In this document: one piece after another, positions 23,942 to 31,802 of the stretch
How the letters are laid out: every line of letters begins with the position of its first letter
How positions within the stretch are numbered: the stretch's first letter is position 1
From: JBBSBR01 sp038251135
GTDB taxonomy: Bacteria; Patescibacteriota; Saccharimonadia; UBA4664
Direction of reading: 5' to 3'
Length of the DNA stretch: 45,093 bases
NCBI GenBank assembly: GCA_038251135.1
Contig: JBBSBR010000006.1
Coordinates: forward strand, 1 to 45,093
Program-made: the position numbers and the translations under genes
The notes under the pieces: model-generated
Told to the model about the DNA's origin: nothing
Database searches by the model: none
The model's input: only the letters and a program-made list of their open reading frames with translations

Positions 23942-24552
23942 ACCGGGAACTCTACCACCACGCGCATCGCCGCCGCCGGCTTGTGGGCTGGATCTTGTTT
24001 TATATTCTCTTAGCCCTGGCGGTTCTGGCGATACTCTATTATGTGGCTACCCAGATCCGGACCCATACCCTGCCGGTCGGGCAGATTCAACTGGATATCC
24101 CCCATTCGCAATACCTGGTCGGCGAGACGGTAACGTTTGAGATCAAAAACTATCTCAATGCCCCGGTCTATGTAGTCAACAAGTGCCCCGGCGAGCCGCT
24201 GGCCGTCTACATCAAACAAAACGGCATCTGGGTGCGCGTCCACGATCAAGCCAACGCCAAAGACTGCCCGGCGGAGGACCGGCAGGTATCCATCGCCGCC
24301 AACTCAAGCTTAAACGGCAGTTTTGCCGCCTGGCATCAGCTCTTTCATCAGCCCGGTCTCTACCGGGTCGTCGCGGTAGTCGAACATTACAACGCCCTGC
24401 CCTATCAGGATTTCGAGGTGATCACCCCGCCTCCCCCGGCTCCCATTCCGACCCCGATTCCCACTCCTAGGCCGACGCCTATAATTAAGTACATCCCCGC
24501 GCCGGCAACTCCGCGCCCCACGCCGCTGCCGCCATCCTGGGTCGACGACTAG
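23938..24552 (+). CDS. Pro-rich membrane-anchored protein of the flavin operon (204 aa)
   Basis: A 204-aa protein with a basic N-terminus (RRRRLVG), one transmembrane helix (about 15-38), an extracellular beta domain (about 48-165, cysteines in NKCPGEP and AKDCPAED suggesting a disulfide) and a PT-rich stalk (170-204) ending PPSWVDD. The domain resembles small Ig-like folds such as intracellular proteinase inhibitor domains (VGETVTFEIKN...PGLYRVVA). It has no recognised redox motif. The stop/start overlap ATGA with the heme protein places it last in the four-gene operon, so it is probably an accessory or surface part of the electron-transfer system. Confidence 0.75.
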   Translation: MNRELYHHAHRRRRLVGWILFYILLALAVLAILYYVATQIRTHTLPVGQIQLDIPHSQYLVGETVTFEIKNYLNAPVYVVNKCPGEPLAVYIKQNGIWVRVHDQANAKDCPAEDRQVSIAANSSLNGSFAAWHQLFHQPGLYRVVAVVEHYNALPYQDFEVITPPPPAPIPTPIPTPRPTPIIKYIPAPATPRPTPLPPSWVDD

Positions 24553-24581
24553 ACTTGCTGCGGGCTGATTGGCTGCTCAGT

Positions 24582-24755
24582 CTAAAGCGATAAATTCAGG
24601 TTGACGCCCAGCAGAACCAACGGCCAGAGTGCGACCGCCAGTATCGCCGACAGTATATGAGACAGCGTACTGAGATCACTGAGATAGCCATGACTGCTCG
24701 CGAGCACCACGCCGATCACGATATAAATAATTCCGCCCAAAGATAATCGGTTCAT
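24582..24755 (-). CDS. 57-aa small membrane protein
   Basis: An open frame of 57 codons, MNRLSLGGIIYIVIGVVLAS..., with two transmembrane helices (residues 6-20 and 34-50) separated by a short GYLSDLSTLSHI segment. GAGGCGG lies about 6 nt before ATG 24755, and the coding content (hydrophobic, no rare codons) supports a real gene. This short protein type recurs in patescibacteria and actinobacteria; I know no function. It is too short to have been kept by a 60-residue cut-off. It runs opposite to the flavin operon, whose last stop is 30 nt from its own. Confidence 0.7.
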   Translation of the reverse strand: MNRLSLGGIIYIVIGVVLASSHGYLSDLSTLSHILSAILAVALWPLVLLGVNLNLSL

Positions 24756-24907
24756 AAGCCGCCTCGCTAGTTAAATTCTATTACGATCTTAATTATTCCC
24801 GCCCGCGAGCCACTAATCATTGGCTGATACCACAATTAAATTACCATCGTTTCGGAACGGACGGGCGAATAATGGTCGGACGCCATAAATCTATCTCGGC
24901 TGACGGC

Positions 24908-26062
24908 CTACAGCCAAGCCTGCGTCGACAAATTGGATTTGCCTTTGAAGTACTCGGCGGCAGCCACCGACCACAACTGACGGTCGTTACCTTCAGGTAT
25001 CAGACCGGTGCTGCCGTCAACGTGATGCTCGATGCCAAACAACTCCTGCCCGGCACCGATCTGCCCCGCGATCCTAGCCGCCGTCGCCGCTTCGTCGGCC
25101 AAACCAAACTTCGTGGCGCCATAATGAATGTTCGCCTGCTCGAAGACCCAGATTTTTTCCCCGTGATACTGATCCTCCAACCGCTGAGCGACCGACGCCG
25201 GCGTACACAAAAAGCCGTACGGCGTTGCCAGCCTTGCCGCGCGCCGCTTAATGGCGTTGATAGGCAAGAATCCGGCATAATAGACCGGAATATAGGCTAG
25301 GGCATGCAACTCGTCCGACGAAGTTTGCCGCAATTCCCCAGCGCTGTCTTTATAGACAACGAAAGCCTCCGGCCTCATAAACTCGGCGATGCCGGCTCGA
25401 AACATCGCATCGGCCTTGGCGGCTAGGGCGGGCCGGCCGAGTATCCGACTGGCGCTGAGTAATCCGCGGGCGGCGATAAAGTGAGCCTGAGCAAAAGCTA
25501 CCGGGTAGACGGGCTCCTGCTTGCCGTCGGCACGGGGCAGAATCGAGTCTTTCCAGTAAGTGACGCGCAGAGTGTAGCCGGTACTGCCGTCGGGCGTCTT
25601 GTCCCAGCAGAGGTTATCGTCGCCGGTTAGCGCGAGGATATAGTCAACCGCCCGTTCGAAATTGCTACGGCGCCTAGTCATGAGGGCGATGAAGGCCGCA
25701 TGATCCAGATAGGACAGATCTTCGGCGGCAATTAAAAATAAGGCGGTTGAGTCGCAGGCATTGTAGGTGGTGAAGCCCGCACCGCGGTCGGCCAGTTGCG
25801 CACCCGGCATCTCATGATGGATCTTGCCGGGTTGTTCGCCCGTCAGCTGATTGTCGGCGGTGCCCTGGTAGTGGGCGCTGATTTCCAGTTGTGAAATCAG
25901 CAAGTCGGCCCGCCCGGCGATCAGGCCGGACTCCAAGGTATCCCGCGTAAAATTAGCCTCATAGCTGGGAAATCCGGCCGAGTACTCGCTAATACCGATG
26001 GGCGAGTCGTGCCGGTAATGGGCGAACGGATCGAGGGCTGGTTGCGTGATAACCTTAGGCAT
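24908..26062 (-). CDS. Six-hairpin glycosidase-like protein (amylo-alpha-1,6-glucosidase/trehalase type)
   Basis: A 384-aa soluble protein that looks like an (alpha/alpha)6 barrel. FTRDTLESGLIAG resembles the first helix signature of glycogen-debranching C-terminal domains, PGKIHHEMPG matches the conserved GK(I)xHE motif, and YNACDSTALFLIA matches the DATPLF-type active-site segment of this clan. The acids there (Glu in HEMPG, Asp in ACDST) are likely catalytic. Substrate could be a storage polysaccharide, trehalose or a compatible solute. No other carbohydrate gene is adjacent. Its start context has only a weak ribosome-binding site. Confidence 0.6.
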   Translation of the reverse strand: MPKVITQPALDPFAHYRHDSPIGISEYSAGFPSYEANFTRDTLESGLIAGRADLLISQLEISAHYQGTADNQLTGEQPGKIHHEMPGAQLADRGAGFTTYNACDSTALFLIAAEDLSYLDHAAFIALMTRRRSNFERAVDYILALTGDDNLCWDKTPDGSTGYTLRVTYWKDSILPRADGKQEPVYPVAFAQAHFIAARGLLSASRILGRPALAAKADAMFRAGIAEFMRPEAFVVYKDSAGELRQTSSDELHALAYIPVYYAGFLPINAIKRRAARLATPYGFLCTPASVAQRLEDQYHGEKIWVFEQANIHYGATKFGLADEAATAARIAGQIGAGQELFGIEHHVDGSTGLIPEGNDRQLWSVAAAEYFKGKSNLSTQAWL

Positions 26063-26174
26063 TAATCAAACTTACCACCGCCCGTTCAAAACGTCTATGC
26101 TGCATTCCCGGGTGTGCTTTGGAGCACGGCAAAAATCTCCGCGATGGGTAATGTTATAACCAAAGGAGGGCGTC

Positions 26175-26975
26175 ATGGAGACTGTAATAAGCATCAAGAG
26201 CCGGCTCGATGATCTGGCCGCCCGTCGCGAACCGCTGGTTTCGGTCTATCTGGGCCACGAGGGTCTGCAGCCGCCGAAGGGCGGGATTCTTATGACCCAG
26301 TTCAACTCACTAATTCATAGCCAGCTGACCAAAGCGGAGCGGAGCGACCGCCAATCGGAGTTACGGAAGATTGAGGAATATCTGGGACGCCACGGCGGCG
26401 GTACCGCGCGAAGTTACGCCATATTTGCCGACCTGCCGGCGGTCTGGGAAGTGTTTGAGTTTGAGTTCTTCTTGCCGCCGCTGATTACGGTCGGCCGGGC
26501 AGATGTCGAGCCGATCCTGCACGCTCTGGAGAGCCATTCGAAATATCTGGTACTGCTGGCCGATCGTGAAAAGGCCCTAGTGTTCAATATTGAGCTGGGA
26601 GTAATTACCGAGCGGAGCGAATTGACCGGCGGCGACGTACCGCAAATGGTCAAAGCTATCCGGCACGACGGCATCGTCGGCAAGGACGACAAGATAGCCC
26701 GGCATATCGAAGATCATCTGCACCGCCACCTGCAGATCATCGCCGAAACCGTGGGCAAGTTAACCAGAACCAAGGAGATTAATTTTGTGATTATCGGCGG
26801 CCATAAAGAACTGCTAAGGAAGCTAAAACACCACCTGCCGCCCGACCTTCAGCGAAAAATCGTGGCCGAAATCGTGACGGCACTCGATATATCGCCCGCC
26901 GAAGTGCTGCACAAAACCAAGCCGATCGCCGCTGAGGTGCATCGCTGGCCGGTCAACAAACTACCATCCGTCTAA
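26175..26975 (+). CDS. baeRF-type (bacterial archaeo-eukaryotic release factor-like) protein
   Basis: A 266-aa protein of the baeRF group. It shows the family beginning (RREPLVSVYLGHEG, with the SVYL strand), the middle segment KYLVLLADREKALVFNIELGVI, a helix with KDDKIARHIEDHLHRHL and the C-terminal segment INFVIIGGHKELL. These proteins are related to eRF1/Vms1 and are thought to act on stalled ribosomes or peptidyl-tRNA, but bacterial members are little studied. The gene has a strong AAAGGAGGG site and an extended -10 (TGT TATAAC, 26155-26160). It is a single gene. Confidence 0.75.
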   Translation: METVISIKSRLDDLAARREPLVSVYLGHEGLQPPKGGILMTQFNSLIHSQLTKAERSDRQSELRKIEEYLGRHGGGTARSYAIFADLPAVWEVFEFEFFLPPLITVGRADVEPILHALESHSKYLVLLADREKALVFNIELGVITERSELTGGDVPQMVKAIRHDGIVGKDDKIARHIEDHLHRHLQIIAETVGKLTRTKEINFVIIGGHKELLRKLKHHLPPDLQRKIVAEIVTALDISPAEVLHKTKPIAAEVHRWPVNKLPSV

Positions 26976-27025
26976 GATCGGGCGGCCGAAGGGCGCGGTG
27001 CTGGAACTGTGCCCTTAATTACTGT

Positions 27026-27586
27026 TTAGTTGTGGCTTGGTTTATCTCCCAGCGAGAAGCCTTTGACCATCAGCCAGATAGCCAGGAATATTTCATTGGT
27101 AATAATCAGTATCAAGAAGTAATCGAGCACCGGAAAGCTTTGACCGAAGAATTTCAATCCAGTTGATAGCGCTAACGTAGCTGTTCCCAAAAGGCCCCAT
27201 ACGGCGATAAACCGTGGAATCAACCGGCTGATATAGAACAGGTAGTAGAAAACGAAAGCGGCCAGTATGAACGGAACTATCTGGATGTCGTCATATATCA
27301 TCCCCCTGATGCTAGGAGATACAAGAAAGACGAATCCCGCGATAATCATCAGCAGCCCTTCCGCGGATCTTAGACCCAGATATACTTGCGAAGCGATTTT
27401 ATTAAAGGGTTTGAATAATGGATACATTAATACGGCGATCCCGATAACCGACAAACCGCTAATCACATCGGCAATTAATACGGGTAACTTTGCTTGAGTC
27501 ATTCCGCTCACCAAAACGCCGTACGCCAGCAGAATCATGATCCCGACATAAACTGCTCTTTGCCTGTCGGATAGTTCTAGGTTCAT
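27026..27586 (-). CDS. DUF4386-type membrane protein (186 aa)
   Basis: A 186-aa integral membrane protein with about six helices, beginning MNLELSDRQRAVYVGIMIL. The segment YLFYISRLIPRFIAVWGLLG and the last helix IFLAIWLMVKGF are the typical DUF4386 features; the function of the family is not known. I used ATG 27586, preceded by GGAGAAAA, rather than 27598. It is the third gene of an operon in which two DUF4386 proteins flank a DUF6326 protein (28008-28727, 27598-28005, this gene). Confidence 0.78.
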   Translation of the reverse strand: MNLELSDRQRAVYVGIMILLAYGVLVSGMTQAKLPVLIADVISGLSVIGIAVLMYPLFKPFNKIASQVYLGLRSAEGLLMIIAGFVFLVSPSIRGMIYDDIQIVPFILAAFVFYYLFYISRLIPRFIAVWGLLGTATLALSTGLKFFGQSFPVLDYFLILIITNEIFLAIWLMVKGFSLGDKPSHN

Positions 27587-27597
27587 AATTTTCTCCA

Positions 27598-28005
27598 TTA
27601 TTTACGCCACTTCCAAGCGGACCAAATAATATACAGCATGGCAACAACCTCTAATGCTCCCAAGAAATAATAGTGCGGTTGGGCCGAGTAACCGCCGACG
27701 ACAAATACGATGGTTAATGGAGCGACGATAATGTTTGCCCAACGATTTACCCCTTGCGTAAGTACTCGTGAAAGGTAAATCATAGCGATTGGCAGGGCCA
27801 TCATGATTGCCGCACCCAACATAAGCGTGGGGACCGGAGTCCCGCCCGCGGTTTTTAACAACTCTGCTTGAGCCCCCGGGATGTCCATGATAAAAATAGT
27901 AAATCCAAGAACGTCTATAGTAAGCATGAGGACCATTACCACTGTCCATAATGTGGAGAGCCTGGTTTCCATATCGATTTTATTGGTGTCTATAATAGAG
28001 CTCAT
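27598..28005 (-). CDS. DUF6326-type membrane protein (135 aa)
   Basis: A 135-aa protein with four helices. The sequence LSTLWTVVMVLMLTIDVLGF, LPIAMIYLSRVLTQGVNRWANII, and the final LEVVAMLYIIWSAWKWRK follow the DUF6326 pattern, in which VLSR-x-N-RWAN and WAWKW are typical. The family has no known function. It starts with AAGGAG 5 nt before the ATG and lies 2 nt downstream of the DUF4386 gene at 28008. Confidence 0.75.
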   Translation of the reverse strand: MSSIIDTNKIDMETRLSTLWTVVMVLMLTIDVLGFTIFIMDIPGAQAELLKTAGGTPVPTLMLGAAIMMALPIAMIYLSRVLTQGVNRWANIIVAPLTIVFVVGGYSAQPHYYFLGALEVVAMLYIIWSAWKWRK

Positions 28006-28007
28006 GC

Positions 28008-28727
28008 TTACTCCTTTGCGGTTGTTTGCGTACTGGGAATTTTAGCTCCCATAAACACCAGCCAAACTATAAATAATACTTCGCCAATGGTTAGCGTATC
28101 GAGTATCGGAGCCAGTGTCGCCACGTAGTCAGGCATAAGCAGGTGCGTAAATGGGCTGAGCAGAAAGCCGAAACCGGCAATGACTAAGAGAATACCCAAA
28201 ACTTTAGGAAAGTAGCCCGACTTGTAGACCAGGTAACCAAGCGGAAATAACCATAGGCCCCAAAATATGGTGGCGATCAGGATTCCTTGGGCATTTAGGT
28301 TTAAAAATAACATCGATAAGGCCTGCAGCTGCTCGACACTAAAGACTTTCAGGTAATCAGCGCCATTTAGAACCAGCAAGGCGGCAACTCGAAAGAGCCC
28401 GCTAAGCATCGTAATCGGAGCGCTAAGCAGCACAAATACAACCATTAGTGCAGCGTGGTTTTTATTAACCGGTTTGAGTAGCGTGTACAACGCCAGCGCC
28501 GCCAATACAAAGATAATCGGTTCAATCAGGCTGCCCGCAATCCCCAGGCGAAATAACAGCTCGTTAGCCAGAATTTTATCGGCGGTTGCTGCAGCATCTC
28601 CGCTCACGATCAGCGTGCTGGGCACGTACTGTAGACTGAAGAATCCAATGATAATCCAAAGCGGATACAAAAATCTTACGACCATTACGGCTTGGCGTTG
28701 CGATAATCCAGAAATTAGATTTATCAT
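28008..28727 (-). CDS. DUF4386-type membrane protein (239 aa), first gene of the operon
   Basis: A 239-aa DUF4386 protein with about six helices; typical features are the extracellular loop, YKSGYFPKVLGILLVIAGFGFLLSPF, and TIGEVLFIVWLVFMGAK at the end. It is longer than its paralogue at 27026. GGTGG lies before ATG 28727. A TATAGT box on the minus strand about 30 nt upstream is a possible -10. With the two genes downstream it forms a DUF4386-DUF6326-DUF4386 membrane cassette of unknown role. Confidence 0.8.
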   Translation of the reverse strand: MINLISGLSQRQAVMVVRFLYPLWIIIGFFSLQYVPSTLIVSGDAAATADKILANELLFRLGIAGSLIEPIIFVLAALALYTLLKPVNKNHAALMVVFVLLSAPITMLSGLFRVAALLVLNGADYLKVFSVEQLQALSMLFLNLNAQGILIATIFWGLWLFPLGYLVYKSGYFPKVLGILLVIAGFGFLLSPFTHLLMPDYVATLAPILDTLTIGEVLFIVWLVFMGAKIPSTQTTAKE

Positions 28728-28820
28728 TTTTCCACCGTATTTTTCTATCTGCTACTATAAGTAATCTTATTCCTACAAAATGCCTTGGTGCAAGCATAAT
28801 TAGCATCATGAATCGAAATA

Positions 28821-28845
28821 AGCTACCCAAAGGTAGCTCTTTTTT
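28821..28845. terminator. Intrinsic terminator hairpin between two minus-strand genes
   Basis: Perfect 7-bp stem AGCTACC / GGTAGCT with a 4-nt loop and six Ts on the plus strand; on the minus strand the U-run is broken (TTATTT). It could end the FemAB transcript (ending at 28876) weakly, or belong to a short plus-strand RNA with no protein gene. Confidence 0.55.
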
Positions 28846-28875
28846 AGTCTGTGTCATTTGGTTAACCCGTCCGGA

Positions 28876-29832
28876 CTAGCCGGCACGCAGCAGTTTGGCC
28901 GAGTTGTAGGCCAGGTGGGCCAGCGGCCGGGTGGAGATCTCCCAGGTGCCGATACGTTCGACGACCGTACTGCCGAAAGATAATTTCAGCTTGGTCAGGC
29001 CGGCCTTTTTGTGGTCCGGATCGTCATTCGGCGCGATGCCCCAGAAATCAAATACCGTTTGTCCGCCGGCCTTCGCCTCGGTCACCAGGTGCCATAGCAA
29101 AGGAACGGCCGCTTTGTGGCGCCGGTTCAACTCATAGTCCGAAGCCGCGTGGGCGTAGTAGCGCGTCGGACCAAAATCCAAGGTAATAGCCGCGGCGACC
29201 GTTTGACCCTCGGCCAGGGCAAAGTGCAGCCCGGCTTGCGAGCCGAAGGCGGCGAACAGCGCCCGGTAATAATCGTCGCTATAAACGGTAATCCCCGCCC
29301 GCGACGACGTTTGGCGCAGCAGCCTCAGGAAGGTACCCAGCTGGTCGGGACCGGCCTGCGCAAACGTCACGCCGCGCCGTTCGGCGGTGTTGATCAAGTT
29401 GCGGTTGCTTTGGGAAACAGCGCAGCGCAGCTGCTCATCGGGCAACGTCAGATCAAGGACGGCGGTTCGCCGCGGCTGAAATTCAGCCGACTCCCGGGCG
29501 CCCGCCAGAATCAGCTGCTCCCGCACGCCGTCGCCCGCCGGTTCCAGACGGATAAAGGCGCACTTCCGCCGCGCGGCCGCCGCGCGCAAGGCGTTAATGG
29601 CTTGCGCGAACGCCTGAGGACTGTCGGCCGCGGGACCGTAGGGCAAGTAAAGATACCGGATGCCCAACTTGCTTTTGACCACCGCCAGCGCGCACCAGCC
29701 GTCGCCGGACCCGTGCAGCACCTCGCACCCCTGGCCCGCTTGAAACTCAGCCCATTGACGGCCTTGCAACAAACTCCCTCCCATAGCCAGAACCCGGCTG
29801 TCCCAATCTGTAGATGGCAGACCCTCGACCAT
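28876..29832 (-). CDS. FemAB-type peptidyltransferase (interpeptide bridge formation)
   Basis: A 318-aa protein of the FemAB/FemX family (double GNAT fold). Seen are SLLQGRQWAEFQAGQG at the N-terminus, YLYLPYGPAAD, SNRNLINTAERRGV, the C-terminal acceptor region YYAHAASDYELNRRHKAAVP and DFWGIAPNDDPDHKKAGLTKLKLSFG. These enzymes add amino acids from aminoacyl-tRNA to lipid II or peptidoglycan stems. I used ATG 29832; a GTG at 29841 is possible. The product suggests a Gram-positive-like cell wall with cross-bridges. The gene follows a 5' region without a clear promoter. Confidence 0.88.
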   Translation of the reverse strand: MVEGLPSTDWDSRVLAMGGSLLQGRQWAEFQAGQGCEVLHGSGDGWCALAVVKSKLGIRYLYLPYGPAADSPQAFAQAINALRAAAARRKCAFIRLEPAGDGVREQLILAGARESAEFQPRRTAVLDLTLPDEQLRCAVSQSNRNLINTAERRGVTFAQAGPDQLGTFLRLLRQTSSRAGITVYSDDYYRALFAAFGSQAGLHFALAEGQTVAAAITLDFGPTRYYAHAASDYELNRRHKAAVPLLWHLVTEAKAGGQTVFDFWGIAPNDDPDHKKAGLTKLKLSFGSTVVERIGTWEISTRPLAHLAYNSAKLLRAG

Positions 29833-29892
29833 TAGACCCACTTCCCGTTTCGTCTATTTTAGGCCTAAACGCCTCAAAACGGTAGAGTTGAC

Positions 29893-31761
29893 TTAGCTTT
29901 TCCGGGGGTGTTTACCGGTCTCCAGCTCCAGTAGCCGCCGCGCCCGCGCCTCATAAGCCTCAGGGTTTTGGACGCCTTCGTCTTGGTACCACTCATCCAA
30001 CTCGGCGAGGACGCGCCCGACGACCGGTCCTTCGCCGAGCTGAAACTCCCGACCGAATCTGCGTATCAACCAATGCCCGTCGATGCCCAAGTCGCGCTTG
30101 AGCGACGGATGGCGTTGCTCAACCGACGAAGCCAGATACTCGTGCCACAACCGTTCGATCGCTTCAAATTTCGGCTCGGGATGAGGCCGATCCTTGGCCC
30201 AGCTGGCTCTGGCGTCAATGTAGTGCAATTCCAGCAGATCGGCAAAGGCGGGGTGCCCGAAGAACCGTTGGCGGCGACCGCGACGCATCTTGGGGATGTC
30301 GTCGATGGCAATGTGGTTATGAATCATCCAGGAAATATCCGCAATGTCTCGGTTTGAGAACTTAAGGCGCTTTAAGATCCGGCGGGCCATCTCGGCACCG
30401 ACGGCGTAGTGACGGTTGAAACGAATATGATCATGCGGCGTTTTGGGCCGGGTCAAGGTCGGCTTCTTGCCGATATCGTGAAGCAAGGCGGCCCACGCCA
30501 GGCGCTTGCCGGGACGCGCGGGCAGGTACTCCAGAACCAGCAGCTGATGAGCCCAGACATCGCCTTCGGAGTGGAACTCGGGCGGCTGTTCGACGCCCTT
30601 GCCGGCGGCGACTTCCGGCAACAGCCGGGTGAGAATTACAAAATTATCGAGATCTATCACGGCCTGCACCCGTGAAGGGTGCACCAGCAGGCGCGTCAAT
30701 TCGTCGCGCAGACGGTCGACCGCGATCGCAGCTATCCGTCCCGCGGCCACCCCCTGCCCGATCGCCGTCTTAGTCTGACGGTGATACGTAAAACCCAGCT
30801 GGTTCTTGAGCCGGACGGCCCGCATCAGGCGCAGCGGGTCTTCATTGATGCGCTCCGACGGATCGCCGATAAACCGGATCAGTTTGCGGCTTAAATCATC
30901 CAGACCGCCGACATAATCGATGAGCTGGCCGGTGATCGGGTCGAGAGCCAGCGCATTAACGGTAAAATCCCGGCGCAGCACGTCGTCCTCCAGCTCAGCA
31001 AACTCGACTTGGGTGGCTTTTCTGCCCAAATGAGCTCCGATATCCCGGCGAAAGGTCGCAATCTCAAATTCCACCTCGCGCCCATGATCGGTTGCCAGCC
31101 TGACCCGCGTTACGCCAAAGGCCTGGGCGGTGTCTTTATAGAGTGAATGCGTAAACTCGGGTATGGCCATGATTTGGGTCGGCGTGGCATTGGTTACGAT
31201 ATCGAAGTCCTTGGGCACCAACCCGAGCATCATGTCCCGGACGGCTCCGCCGATGAAGTACGCTTCGTAACCGGCACCGGCCAGTATTTCGGCTGCCCGC
31301 CGGGCCGAATCATAGTCGTGAGACACGGCCAGCGGAAACCAGACCGGAGCCGCTTCCCGCAAAAAAATACCGGCCGTTACCGGGCCGATACCCTTGACGG
31401 CCTCCAGCCGTTGTTCCAGATCGTGCGCGTCAAGCGACTGCCGCATGAGATCCGTGACCGTGCCGTAGCGGGTTTTGAGCTCTCGCGCCACGGCCAACAG
31501 CTTGGTCACGGTTGAGTAGTCGTAACGAACGTAATGCACCAAATCCAGATCCGCAACCAACTCGTCCCAGCTGGTTTTGAGTAAATTGTCCAACGAAGTT
31601 ATGTCGGACTCAACCAACCGCCGGTAGGCCCGTGCGGCTACCGACGATTGAATCGGCTTGCCGAAAAGCAGGCTGGCCAGCAGCCACTTAAATAGTTCGG
31701 TTTCCGATTTCGACTCCAAATCGATCGCCAAATCCCGCGAGCTGATCGGATTTCCGCGCAT
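29893..31761 (-). CDS. Fusion of an HhH (DNA-glycosylase-like) domain and CCA tRNA nucleotidyltransferase
   Basis: A 622-aa protein in two parts. Residues 1-140 carry an HhH-GPD-like helical domain (TELFKWLLASLLFGKPI, AVKGIGPVTAGIFLRE at 121-136). Residues about 148-450 are a class II tRNA nucleotidyltransferase/poly(A) polymerase: FIGGAVRDMMLG (169-180), the catalytic DFDIVT (185-190), RRDFTVNALAL (263-273) and an HD domain with LHDIGKKP. The C-terminal domain continues to 622. The catalytic lysine of the DNA-glycosylase site is not evident. I chose ATG 31761 (AAGGGGCGG before it); an upstream ATG at 31809 overlaps the CapA stop. The C-terminal HD domain would make it a bifunctional CCA enzyme; the N-terminal role is unknown. 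Confidence 0.9.
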   Translation of the reverse strand: MRGNPISSRDLAIDLESKSETELFKWLLASLLFGKPIQSSVAARAYRRLVESDITSLDNLLKTSWDELVADLDLVHYVRYDYSTVTKLLAVARELKTRYGTVTDLMRQSLDAHDLEQRLEAVKGIGPVTAGIFLREAAPVWFPLAVSHDYDSARRAAEILAGAGYEAYFIGGAVRDMMLGLVPKDFDIVTNATPTQIMAIPEFTHSLYKDTAQAFGVTRVRLATDHGREVEFEIATFRRDIGAHLGRKATQVEFAELEDDVLRRDFTVNALALDPITGQLIDYVGGLDDLSRKLIRFIGDPSERINEDPLRLMRAVRLKNQLGFTYHRQTKTAIGQGVAAGRIAAIAVDRLRDELTRLLVHPSRVQAVIDLDNFVILTRLLPEVAAGKGVEQPPEFHSEGDVWAHQLLVLEYLPARPGKRLAWAALLHDIGKKPTLTRPKTPHDHIRFNRHYAVGAEMARRILKRLKFSNRDIADISWMIHNHIAIDDIPKMRRGRRQRFFGHPAFADLLELHYIDARASWAKDRPHPEPKFEAIERLWHEYLASSVEQRHPSLKRDLGIDGHWLIRRFGREFQLGEGPVVGRVLAELDEWYQDEGVQNPEAYEARARRLLELETGKHPRKS

Positions 31762-31802
31762 CTTGACCGCCCCTTGCCCCCGCCGATTAAGATCTCCCGG
31801 GC

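Noticed and set aside
28576..28857. 93-aa frame overlapping the start of the DUF4386 gene
   Set aside because: Same strand, other frame, crossing the terminator-like hairpin at 28821; no ribosome-binding site or family likeness.
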